Source of the DNA: Myxosarcina sp. GA_180221_E-2-1-MAG-40_15
GTDB lineage: Bacteria > Cyanobacteriota > Cyanobacteriia > Cyanobacteriales > Xenococcaceae
NCBI GenBank assembly: GCA_020692205.1
Contig: JAIMKV010000023.1
Coordinates: forward strand, 1 to 61,196
DNA: 61,196 nucleotides
Direction: 5' to 3'
Shown here one piece after another: positions 1-7,335 of this stretch. How positions within the stretch are numbered: position 1 is the first letter of the stretch; each line of letters begins with the position of its first letter. A model generated the notes under the pieces. That model ran no database searches and was not told the origin of the DNA. It worked only from the letters and a program-made list of their open reading frames with translations. A program made the translations under genes and the position numbers.

Positions 1-445
1 TACCAAGTCTCTCACTACTTTTGGGAATTGGTAGAAGATCGACTTTCGGTGACTTCTATTGAGGGTTTTGGAATATCAAACACTTGGCGTTTGATACTTG
101 AGACTACGGTCGATTTACTGAGGCTGCACCCACATTCTTCACAGCTTGATGGTGCTAAATGGTTAATTATTCTATCTGGTTCAAGTACCTGTTTTAAGGT
201 TTTCCCATCATGACCTTTTTGCCCTCCTGACGACCTTTTACTTTTGCTACGAAGACTTTGAGTTCTTTGCGGTTTTTTCTCTAATCCTTCAGAAGACGGG
301 GGTTTGGAGCTATTGTCACTGTTTAAACCAAAACGCCTTTCTAGCTCGCGACGCGGAACTAGTCCTTTAGGGCTATTCTTTCCCGCAGTGCTTGATTTTC
401 TTGTTCTAAGGTTCGGATTCTTTGGTCTTTTTCTGCTCCTGTCAT
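1..445 (-). pseudogene. IS66-family transposase, decayed N-terminal fragment
   Basis: This is a remnant of an IS66-type transposase, which would catalyse DNA transposition. The natural start is probably the ATG at 445, reading MTGAEKDQRIRTLEQENQ, a coiled-coil start usual for the family. That frame meets a stop near 360 and the sequence continues in another frame as ELERRFGLNSDNSSKPPSS, followed by SGGQKGH and a CEECG zinc-finger-like motif. After VFDIPKPSIEVTE the frame again ends at two stops close to the window edge. At least one frameshift and these stops make it non-functional. The DDE catalytic core is not in the window. No terminal inverted repeat was recognised at 446-647. Confidence 0.8.
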
Positions 446-647
446 AAAACCAAAGTATCATTTTTTGGTTTTCTTTTTGACGTGATTGTTTCTCCTACCT
501 GAGTAGTTACTTTTCTTATTTAAACTCTATCCAAATAATTTTTTTTGTCAACGATCGCGATCGCACTTGTTTTGGGTACCCTGAGTAATACTTATGGCGA
601 GGTATTCTGTGCCTTGGTTGATTTATTATTGTAAGTTTTTACTTTAG

Positions 648-2123
648 ATGAAACTTTTATTATTAAAAATTCTCTTACAGCGTCGCGCTAGGGATGAGGG
701 TTTTACTCTACCAATGGTCATTGCCCTTGGTTTGGTAATGCTTTTGTTGGGTGCGGTAAGTATTGTTAAGTCTAGCGAAGAAAATATTAATGCTATTTCT
801 CAAAATAGTTCTTCCGATGCTATTGCTATTGCTGAGGTTGGCGTTACTAAATATCGAGAATTATTGAATCAAAATCGTATATTAACTATTTATAATCATG
901 ATCAATGGGATACTAATGCCACCATTACAGCCCAAACCTGTGATGATGTAACAACTGCTCCTTCTAATTGGAAATATGAAGGTACTGCTGCTGCACCAAA
1001 CGATACAACTAAATGGTGGGAAATCCAAGAAGATTCAGTTGACCCCGTTGATCCTATTGGTGAATATCGTCTAGTGAGCTACACATACGATATTGATGGT
1101 GACTTAACTACGAACAATAATGGTCAGTTTGCTCCTGATGATGATAATCCAAATGCTACCGATGCTTTTGCTTTTAACGATACTGCTGGATACAACACTA
1201 GGGGAATTTTAATTGTTCAAGGAAGAAGTCCTGATGGCAGTGAAGCACAGATACAAGTAGAAATTCCTCTGCGTATTAATAACTTAGAAAATTTTGCCCC
1301 TGTGTTGTGGGTAGGAAGTGGTGCGATCGCCGCTCCAGGAACTTTAGATATTCCTAATCTTGATGACAATATAGTTTTGAGAAGTGCCGGTACTGGATGT
1401 TCTACACCTGCTGCCATAGCTGGAAATAGTAATGTCATCAGCGATCCTCGTAATTTACCCGCCATTGATTCAGTACCTACTGATGCTACTAAAAAAAATA
1501 GTATCGGTGCTATCAATACCACAGCTTCAAAAAAACTTTTACCTGTACCTCCACCACCTACTACCCCTCCAACTCCTACTGATAATAAAGATGACAATGG
1601 AAGATTTTTGTATGAAGTTACAACAATAAATGTAGCAAATAACGACCTTGTAACCGATGGTATTGCTAAGGTTGCTTTATATACTACTGGAGATATCAAC
1701 ATTAATGGCAACACTACTAACACCATAACGATAGGAAACAGCAACGCAGCTAATCTTGCTAATTTTAATAATGGCAACACTACTAATACCGCTGTTTCAT
1801 CTCATAATTTAGAAATTTACGTCGATGGTAATCGAACAATTAATATTAATCCCGATGGCGGAACTGTGAATATAGAAGCATTTATTCATGCTCCTGACGC
1901 AACTTTAAATATAACTGGAAGTGGCACGGTAAACATTAACGGTGCTGTTTGGGTAAATAATTTTAATAATACTGGCACTGCAACCGTCAATATCAGAAGT
2001 GATAAAACTGACACCACAACAGCTCCAGAACCTTCTTATAAATTTTATACAACTAGTGCCACCAGAACACCCAGACCTTTAACCAGCACTCCAACCGATT
2101 GGATAAGAGAGGAGGTGCAATAG
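648..2123 (+). CDS. Minor pseudopilin with PilX-like N-terminus, first of a pilin-like cluster
   Basis: Predicted inner-membrane pseudopilin of a type IV pilus or type II secretion-like machine. The class III leader ends at Gly18 followed by FTLPMV, and a hydrophobic helix runs over residues 21-42. The Glu normally at position +5 is absent, as in PilX/GspK-type tip subunits. A proline-rich linker lies near residues 300-314. The C-terminal part is rich in Asn, Thr and Gly and looks like a beta-helical repeat, possibly the DUF7305 type, which is a recollection and not a search. Length is 491 residues. A strong GGAGG lies at its 3' end just before the next pilin gene, so the genes are probably co-transcribed. 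It may belong to a hormogonium-polysaccharide (hps)-like or motility minor-pilin set. Confidence 0.75.
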   Translation: MKLLLLKILLQRRARDEGFTLPMVIALGLVMLLLGAVSIVKSSEENINAISQNSSSDAIAIAEVGVTKYRELLNQNRILTIYNHDQWDTNATITAQTCDDVTTAPSNWKYEGTAAAPNDTTKWWEIQEDSVDPVDPIGEYRLVSYTYDIDGDLTTNNNGQFAPDDDNPNATDAFAFNDTAGYNTRGILIVQGRSPDGSEAQIQVEIPLRINNLENFAPVLWVGSGAIAAPGTLDIPNLDDNIVLRSAGTGCSTPAAIAGNSNVISDPRNLPAIDSVPTDATKKNSIGAINTTASKKLLPVPPPPTTPPTPTDNKDDNGRFLYEVTTINVANNDLVTDGIAKVALYTTGDININGNTTNTITIGNSNAANLANFNNGNTTNTAVSSHNLEIYVDGNRTININPDGGTVNIEAFIHAPDATLNITGSGTVNINGAVWVNNFNNTGTATVNIRSDKTDTTTAPEPSYKFYTTSATRTPRPLTSTPTDWIREEVQ

Positions 2124-2124
2124 A

Positions 2125-2661
2125 GTGATGAATAAACTATTTAAATTCAAACACAGAAAATCTTTAAATCAGGGTTTTACTACTCTAGAAATTTTAGTCT
2201 CTATTCTTATTGCTCTAGCTTTTATCAGTGTTGCAATGCAGTCTTTTGTATATGCAATGGGCATGAAAGTTCAAGCACAAGAAAAGCAAAGAGCTAATCA
2301 GCTAATTCAGGAAGACTTAGAAAGAACTAATGTTTTAGCTAGTAATATTGCCGTAGATCATGACAATAAATGTAATCCTGCTGCCTATGATAATCGGTAT
2401 GCAAAAGAATTATGGGACGATCTAGATGCAGTAGACGAACCAACGGTACAGCTATTGAAAACGGCTGATGGCCCTCCAGTAGGAAAAACATTGGCGTTAA
2501 CGAGGACTCCTGTAAGCGATGGTAGTTCTACTGCTCCTCATCGAACTCTAAAAATCAATTATCAAGTACAAGAATTAGATAACTCTGGTGATCCAACTGG
2601 TGATGTTATTGCACAACGTTATGTGGAGGTAATTCCTGATGTTGCTTTACAATGCCCATAA
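2125..2661 (+). CDS. Minor pseudopilin, PilV/HpsB-like
   Basis: Short type IV pilin-like protein of 178 residues. The leader ends at Gly17, followed by FTTLEILV with Glu22 at the +5 position needed for prepilin peptidase processing and methylation, then a hydrophobic helix to about residue 43. The rest is a soluble domain with a Cys pair (about residues 88 and 177) that could form the usual pilin disulfide loop. Start is GTG 2125 or ATG 2128, both suitably placed after the GGAGG at 2111-2115. It begins 1 nt after the preceding pseudopilin and overlaps the next by 23 nt, which is good operon evidence. The specific HpsB assignment is uncertain. Confidence 0.75.
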   Translation: MMNKLFKFKHRKSLNQGFTTLEILVSILIALAFISVAMQSFVYAMGMKVQAQEKQRANQLIQEDLERTNVLASNIAVDHDNKCNPAAYDNRYAKELWDDLDAVDEPTVQLLKTADGPPVGKTLALTRTPVSDGSSTAPHRTLKINYQVQELDNSGDPTGDVIAQRYVEVIPDVALQCP

Positions 2662-3187
2662 AAAAAGTAATCAGGGTTTTACTCTGATCGAGATGATGGT
2701 CGTAGTAATTATTGTTGGTGTAGTTGCTGCGATCGCTGCTCCTAATTTTCTTGGTTTGCTCAACCAAACTCGCGTCAAAGACGGTTTAGCACAAGTTGAG
2801 GGTGCAATTAAAGAAGCACAAAGACAAGCTATACGTCGAGGCAAAACTTGCAAAATAAAATTTGTGACTAAGACTATAGATGGCAAATTGCGAGAAACAA
2901 TTAATGTTGTAGACAGTACTGATACTGGAGAAACTGTAGCTGCTGATTTTTACAATGGCTGCTTACTAGAAGAAAGAATCTTACCTATAGATGTAGATCT
3001 AATTACAGGTGGTATTACTAAAATAACTTTTACGGTTAAGGGAAATACCCAAGCTGATAGTGAAGGAATAATTCAAATATCTCACCCCCAGACTACTACA
3101 GTTAAATGTTTGCAAATAGCAGGATTGTTGGGAAATATTTTAACTGGCGACTATGACAGTGAGACTTCTAGCTGCAAAGTCAGTTAA
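2639..3187 (+). CDS. GspH/FimT-family pseudopilin
   Basis: Pseudopilin of 182 residues. The leader ends at Gly13, followed by FTLIEMMVV with Glu18 at +5 and a hydrophobic helix to about residue 33. The PNFLGLLNQ motif and an EAQRQAIRRGK segment after the helix are typical of GspH/FimT minor pilins. Cys residues near the C-terminus could form a disulfide. The start at 2639 is chosen because GGAGGT at 2623-2628 is correctly spaced. The later ATG at 2652 is out of frame. The gene overlaps the end of the preceding pilin. Its product is closely related to that of the next, interrupted gene, so the two are likely tandem duplicates. Confidence 0.8.
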   Translation: MLLYNAHKKSNQGFTLIEMMVVVIIVGVVAAIAAPNFLGLLNQTRVKDGLAQVEGAIKEAQRQAIRRGKTCKIKFVTKTIDGKLRETINVVDSTDTGETVAADFYNGCLLEERILPIDVDLITGGITKITFTVKGNTQADSEGIIQISHPQTTTVKCLQIAGLLGNILTGDYDSETSSCKVS

Positions 3188-3221
3188 ATAATAATGCTAT
3201 TGATTAATTTAGTGATTACTG

Positions 3222-3734
3222 ATGAAAAATAACAGTAACAAAAAGAATAATTCTGGATTTACTTTAGCAGAACTGATGATTGCTCTGATTATCATTGGTA
3301 TTACAGCAGCAATTGTTTCACCTAATTTTCTTGGCTTACTAAATCGTATTAAAGTAGATAATTCTTTAGAACAGCTTTTAGGAGCAATCAGAGAAACTCA
3401 AAGGCAGGCAATGTGACAGGGAAAACGTTGTCGTATAGATATCAATCCCAATACTAATGTTCTTAGTGCTAATCCTGCTGGTTGTTTATTAAATACTAGA
3501 ACAATAGATGACAACGTAATTATTCGGACTAATCTTTCTGGCGCAACTCCAAATATATCTTTTTCTTATAAGGGCAACACCACTAAAATGGGAACAATTG
3601 TTTTATCTTCAGACTTTATTGATACTCAAAAATGCTTTGTTATTTCTTTGGGGTTGGGTATTATGAGGACTGGAAATTATATTGGCAGTAAGACTGGTTC
3701 GGTATCTGCCAATAATTGTCAAGCTATTGAATAA
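3222..3734 (+). pseudogene. GspH/FimT-family pseudopilin interrupted by an in-frame TGA
   Basis: The frame opens with a normal prepilin leader (Gly12 followed by FTLAELMIAL, Glu17 at +5) and has the same PNFLGLLN and ETQRQAM motifs as the gene before it. A TGA at 3414-3416 stops translation after 64 residues, but the same frame stays open to the TAA at 3732-3734. The second half (QGKRCRIDIN and so on, with CFVISLGLG and a C-terminal Cys) matches the layout of the intact paralogue. The paralogue has Arg at the stop position, so a CGA to TGA change would explain it. The remaining 171-codon frame is clean, so the mutation is recent, is read through, or is a sequencing error. Confidence 0.8.
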
Positions 3735-3759
3735 CTAATTAGAAACTCATGCTGAGATA

Positions 3760-4203
3760 TCAATTCTCCCCAAAATAATTTGGTTGCATAATTACTTCCA
3801 ATTCAATGAAAACATGATCGGGAATATCAAACTCTAGCGATCGCACTTGGAGAACTTCTACAAATATTTCTGGGTAAATTTCTTCTAAGTACTTGTTAAA
3901 GCTAGGGTTACGCTTTAGTAGCCTTTTTATTTGATTGCGGAAGTTAGCCGCTTCAGCACACCAATGCCGATAATTTCTCTCCTGCTCAAACTCCCAGTAT
4001 TTTAATTTGAGGATATGCTCGATCAATCGTTGAAGATAACTCTCCAGCGACCTCTTTTCCGATTTCCCCATATCGTCTATTTCGTCAAGTAGGTTGTCCC
4101 AGTCCATATTGACAAAATTTCTGTTCTGAATCTTTTGCTTAATTTTCTCAATCCAAAGATTAAAATCTTGGTCATGTAGTTCTTTTATATTTATTTCAGC
4201 CAT
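3760..4203 (-). CDS. DUF29 family protein
   Basis: A 147-residue protein of the DUF29 family, which is very common in cyanobacteria and has no established function. The family signature is visible: a helical N-terminus with DWDNLLDEIDDMGKSEKRSLES, then the LIEHILKLKYW helix and an N-FRNQIKRLL helix. It is predicted soluble with no signal peptide or membrane segment. It points towards the pilin-like genes and ends only 25 nt after the broken pseudopilin, so transcription from the two sides converges. It looks like a cargo or accessory gene within the cluster. Confidence 0.8.
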   Translation of the reverse strand: MAEINIKELHDQDFNLWIEKIKQKIQNRNFVNMDWDNLLDEIDDMGKSEKRSLESYLQRLIEHILKLKYWEFEQERNYRHWCAEAANFRNQIKRLLKRNPSFNKYLEEIYPEIFVEVLQVRSLEFDIPDHVFIELEVIMQPNYFGEN

Positions 4204-4348
4204 AAATATTCATACAACACTTGAGGATTGATTTAGGCGATCGCTCTTCTATTTCTTCATCAGTCACTTCCTGCTACTTTATTATAAAAGCGATCGCTTG
4301 AGAGAAGTCCAGAATTATTGCAGAGAATGGTAAAAAAATTGTTGGTAG

Positions 4349-4372
4349 TATAATGTACGGTATATCGGTACA
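4349..4372 (+). promoter_or_regulatory. Promoter -10 box and palindromic operator for the antitoxin gene
   Basis: A perfect TATAAT lies at 4349-4354. It abuts an imperfect palindrome at 4354-4372, whose outer arms TGTAC and GTACA are exact inverted copies. In E. coli the yefM-yoeB operator is built from palindromes with TGTACA cores, so an autoregulatory site is a reasonable reading. The gene starts 23 nt downstream at GTG 4396. No good -35 box is seen. Confidence 0.5.
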
Positions 4373-4395
4373 TTGTTTACAATAGGTAAAAGCGC

Positions 4396-4689
4396 GTGGA
4401 CAGCATTAGCGTCAATCAGTTTAGAGAAAAATTAAAGTACTTTGTCGAACGGGTTGTTCAAGAGCATCAGCCAATCAAAATAACTCGGCGCAATGGAAAA
4501 GATTTTGTCGTAATTAGTGCTGAAGATTGGGAAAGAGAAAAAGAAACCCTATATGTTTTACAAAACCAAAGCTTGATGAAACAGCTAGCTGAATCTCAAT
4601 TAACTCATCGAGAAAATCGAGCATATAAACCCAATGATCGAGAACTAAATGAGATCCTTACTAAATTAGAATATACAAGTTCAATTTAA
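4396..4689 (+). CDS. Phd/YefM-family antitoxin, orphan
   Basis: A 97-residue protein with the Phd/YefM DNA-binding N-terminus: ISVNQFREKLKYFVERVVQ, then PIKITRRNGKDFVVISAEDWE. The C-terminal half is a charged helix, the usual toxin-binding part. The start is GTG 4396. Such antitoxins neutralise RelE/YoeB-type or other toxins and repress their own operon. No toxin gene follows, since the next gene is a pseudopilin on the opposite strand whose stop codon overlaps this gene by 4 nt. It is therefore an orphan antitoxin, a stand-alone regulator, or a pair that lost its toxin. The palindrome in its promoter supports self-regulation. Confidence 0.8.
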   Translation: MDSISVNQFREKLKYFVERVVQEHQPIKITRRNGKDFVVISAEDWEREKETLYVLQNQSLMKQLAESQLTHRENRAYKPNDRELNEILTKLEYTSSI

Positions 4690-6251
4690 GGTAGTGGCGT
4701 ATAGTCGTACTCTTTAGAAAAAGCTTCAGATTTAACTACAAAAATATTGTCTTGAAGATCGAAACCTGGATTATTTACATTATTAGTATGTCCAATCTCA
4801 AAGCCAATAATGCGCTCATCAGGGTTGAGTTTATCAGTTATTCTATATCCACCATTACCATCTGGCTCTGCTAAATTTAGGCTAGCTAAAAATTCTCCTA
4901 AAGATGCTTGATCCCCTGGCTCTAATATTCTTATACCATCAGCATCATATTTTCTTTCACCATCAACGTCAAATCCGCCATAGGGGGGAACAATACTTCC
5001 TCTTTTGAGCATTGCGACTGATCCATTAACTTCTGTCGTACCATCGGTTGTTGTAGTGTTGACCTTGCCTCCATTGCTTCCAGTGCAGACATGATCGCTA
5101 TTGCAAGTATTCTTTTTGTCGCCGTTAAATGTTGTCGGATCAGTGAAATCAATCTTATGAGATATGGCTACTACATTCTCATTACTTGACCAATCTTCAT
5201 TCTCTCCTAAGCCGATATTACCAGAAAAATCTCTGGGATCTGTTGGATTAGTCGTTTCGCGACCGTTATTGATACGGCGATTATTACAATCAGTAGCTCC
5301 ATTATTAGGAGATCTAGGGATGGAAGAAATAACTAATGTATCGCCACTTATTTTAATTGGTTGTGGTTGACGATTTTCCTGGTGATTCCAGTTCGTTATA
5401 CTTCCAGGATTACTTAAACTTTCGCCAAAATCCGTCCTCATTGTCCAGTCAGAACCATTTTTACAAGCAAAACTCGGATCTAGTGTTCTAAAGCTCATGC
5501 TATAAGATTGCAAATCTTCAGAGTTATTGCCAGGAGCAGTTCTAGCTCTAGCTACGGCTCGTGTATCTGCGGAATAGCTGCTATATTGTCCTGAGACTGT
5601 TATTGTTTTACCAGTGAAGTAAAGCTGTGCTGTAATCGCTTGACCATCACCATCATCATCAACTACACAAGCAAAGAAACCTCGATAAGTTATGCTTGTT
5701 CCACCACAAGTTTCAGTTTGATCAGTATCATCAATCTTGTCAATTAATGCTTCATTAGTCCAACCTACAGGATTATCAACTCTTTTTGTACCTGTAGTGC
5801 TATAGCTACCATTAGCTGTCAATTCAGGTCCCCAACGATAGATTACTAAAGGCCCTTTCCAAGGAGAACCAGATTGCGGTTCTGCAACAGAATAGATTAT
5901 TCTTTGAGATACTCCAGGTATTTCTAATGCCAGCCTAACTGTGCCTCCTGTTGGTTTGCTATAGTTCGCTGCCACAGCACTTATATTAGTATCAGTCATA
6001 TCAACTTCAATTGCTCTGGCGCGTCTTAATTCGTCAGAAATAAAATCCAAAGCGCGTCCTGTTTCGTTGCGTGCTGCTGTTTTAGAATTTTCACTTTGAG
6101 CAGTTCCCAATACCTGCATCAAGCCAAAACCCAAAGCACCAATGACAAAAATACTCATGACTAAACCAACTAGCAATTCAGTTAGAGTAAAACCAGAATT
6201 AGCCTGAAATTTGTTTTTTTTTAAAAGTTGGTAAAACTCTTTATTTTTCAT
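4686..6251 (-). CDS. Large minor pseudopilin, PilW/HpsC-like
   Basis: A 521-residue pilin-like protein. The leader ends at Gly20, followed by FTLTELLVGL with Glu25 at +5, and a hydrophobic helix reaches about residue 45. The segment ENSKTAARNETGRALDFISDELRRA is characteristic of PilW and of cyanobacterial HpsC (hormogonium polysaccharide secretion pseudopilin). The long soluble region is rich in Asp, Asn and Gly and has several Cys residues. It is on the opposite strand from the other pseudopilins but very likely part of the same machine. The HpsC label rests on remembered family features. A PilW-type motility minor pilin is the alternative. Confidence 0.7.
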   Translation of the reverse strand: MKNKEFYQLLKKNKFQANSGFTLTELLVGLVMSIFVIGALGFGLMQVLGTAQSENSKTAARNETGRALDFISDELRRARAIEVDMTDTNISAVAANYSKPTGGTVRLALEIPGVSQRIIYSVAEPQSGSPWKGPLVIYRWGPELTANGSYSTTGTKRVDNPVGWTNEALIDKIDDTDQTETCGGTSITYRGFFACVVDDDGDGQAITAQLYFTGKTITVSGQYSSYSADTRAVARARTAPGNNSEDLQSYSMSFRTLDPSFACKNGSDWTMRTDFGESLSNPGSITNWNHQENRQPQPIKISGDTLVISSIPRSPNNGATDCNNRRINNGRETTNPTDPRDFSGNIGLGENEDWSSNENVVAISHKIDFTDPTTFNGDKKNTCNSDHVCTGSNGGKVNTTTTDGTTEVNGSVAMLKRGSIVPPYGGFDVDGERKYDADGIRILEPGDQASLGEFLASLNLAEPDGNGGYRITDKLNPDERIIGFEIGHTNNVNNPGFDLQDNIFVVKSEAFSKEYDYTPLP

Positions 6252-6643
6252 CTTGGAAAAAGTTTTTTGAATATAAAAATAAAAATATATTTTTAGTATT
6301 TAGGCGACATATTTTAGACTTGATAAAAATTACTGTTCATCGCCTACACTTGTCGCCATTTATACTATTACTGTCTCAATATAGTTGGACAAATCAAACA
6401 GTGTAAATTAGTAAACACACTGATTTTCAGGTGAAGCGGAGATAAATCTCAGGTGAATTACTTTGATTTTTGAAATTTTTAATAGGGAAGTAGAAAAATA
6501 GGAAGATAATATAATTTATTGCCCCAAGTCCCTGAGTCTCAAGCAACAATCGTTGACTAAACAACATTGGGTAGAATTTTGCTTAATTAAAGGTATTGAT
6601 TTAAAATAGTAAAAACCTGACCGACTTAGGTTTTAAATAATCA
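6252..6643. other. Divergent spacer with a direct-repeat pair
   Basis: About 390 nt between divergently transcribed genes, with no convincing ORF. The nonamer TCAGGTGAA occurs at 6427-6435 and again at 6449-6457. The 22-nt period is two helical turns, which would suit a regulator binding one face of the DNA. Promoters for both neighbours must lie here, but no strong -35/-10 pair was identified. Confidence 0.35.
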
Positions 6644-6895
6644 ATGTCAGAAGTTTTAAGAGAAGATGGATACATAATAAAGATTTGGTTTAACGATCAT
6701 CCACCAAAACACGTACATGTTTTTAAAAGCAATGGGGAATGCGTAATTGAACTAAAAGACCGAGACAATTTCCCAATGCTGGTAAAGTTTCAAGGTATGA
6801 ATCGAAAAGAAGTCACCAAAGCTCTAAAACTAGTCAATAACTACCACGAAAAGTTAATTGAAAAATGGCAGGCTATTCATGGAGATGAATCATAA
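6644..6895 (+). CDS. DUF4160 protein, possible toxin of a toxin-antitoxin pair
   Basis: An 83-residue protein matching the DUF4160 layout: an N-terminal strand with DGYIIKIWFNDHPPKHVHVF, then a GECVIEL strand and a helical C-terminus. The HPPKHVHV His cluster is the hallmark of the family. DUF4160 genes are often found next to DUF2442 genes and have been listed as candidate toxin-antitoxin modules; the activity is not established here. The stop codon overlaps the start of the next gene by 1 nt (TAATG), so translation is probably coupled. Confidence 0.75.
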   Translation: MSEVLREDGYIIKIWFNDHPPKHVHVFKSNGECVIELKDRDNFPMLVKFQGMNRKEVTKALKLVNNYHEKLIEKWQAIHGDES

Positions 6896-7329
6896 TGACG
6901 GCTAAATTGACACAGCAGGAAATTGACAATCAGATAGAGGCTGCGATTGCAAGACAAGCAAATAAAGATGCAACTGAACCTCAAGCTTGCAATGTAGTGT
7001 ATAAAGCTACGTCTCGAAAAATAGTGATTGAATTTAATAATGGCTGCAAATTTGAATGTCCAATCTCATTACTTCAGGGAGTATGCGATTTGTCAGATGA
7101 TGAAATATCTCAAGTAAAACTGACTCCTGCGGGATGGGGGTTGACTTGGGAAAATGCCGAGATCGATCTTGGTGTAAACGAGCTATTACAAGGAATATTT
7201 GGTACAAAAGCTTGGATGAAAAAAATTGCAGCCCAAGGTGGTTGCGCCAAATCGGCAAAAAAGCAGGCTGCTTCAAGAATCAACGGTAAAAAAGGTGGTA
7301 GACCAAGAAAAGTTGATCTCAGTGTTTGA
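6895..7329 (+). CDS. DUF2442 protein, partner of the DUF4160 gene
   Basis: A 144-residue protein. The central part, with KIVIEFNNGCKFECPISLLQG and then LTPAGWGLTWENAEIDLGVNELLQGIFG, is a DUF2442-type domain. The C-terminal tail is basic (RINGKKGGRPRKVD) and resembles a DNA-contacting AT-hook-like extension, which would fit an autorepressing antitoxin. Its start overlaps the stop of the DUF4160 gene, so the two form a bicistron. The toxin or antitoxin role is inferred from gene pairing only. Confidence 0.75.
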   Translation: MTAKLTQQEIDNQIEAAIARQANKDATEPQACNVVYKATSRKIVIEFNNGCKFECPISLLQGVCDLSDDEISQVKLTPAGWGLTWENAEIDLGVNELLQGIFGTKAWMKKIAAQGGCAKSAKKQAASRINGKKGGRPRKVDLSV

Positions 7330-7335
7330 GTTTAT

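Noticed and set aside
1217-1780. 187-codon frame opposite the first pseudopilin
   Set aside because: It is an antisense shadow created by the Asn/Thr-rich repeats of the sense gene, with no family features.
3414-3416. TGA as a selenocysteine codon in the fourth pseudopilin
   Set aside because: The paralogue has Arg, not Cys, here, pilins are not selenoproteins, and no bacterial SECIS-like hairpin was seen directly downstream.
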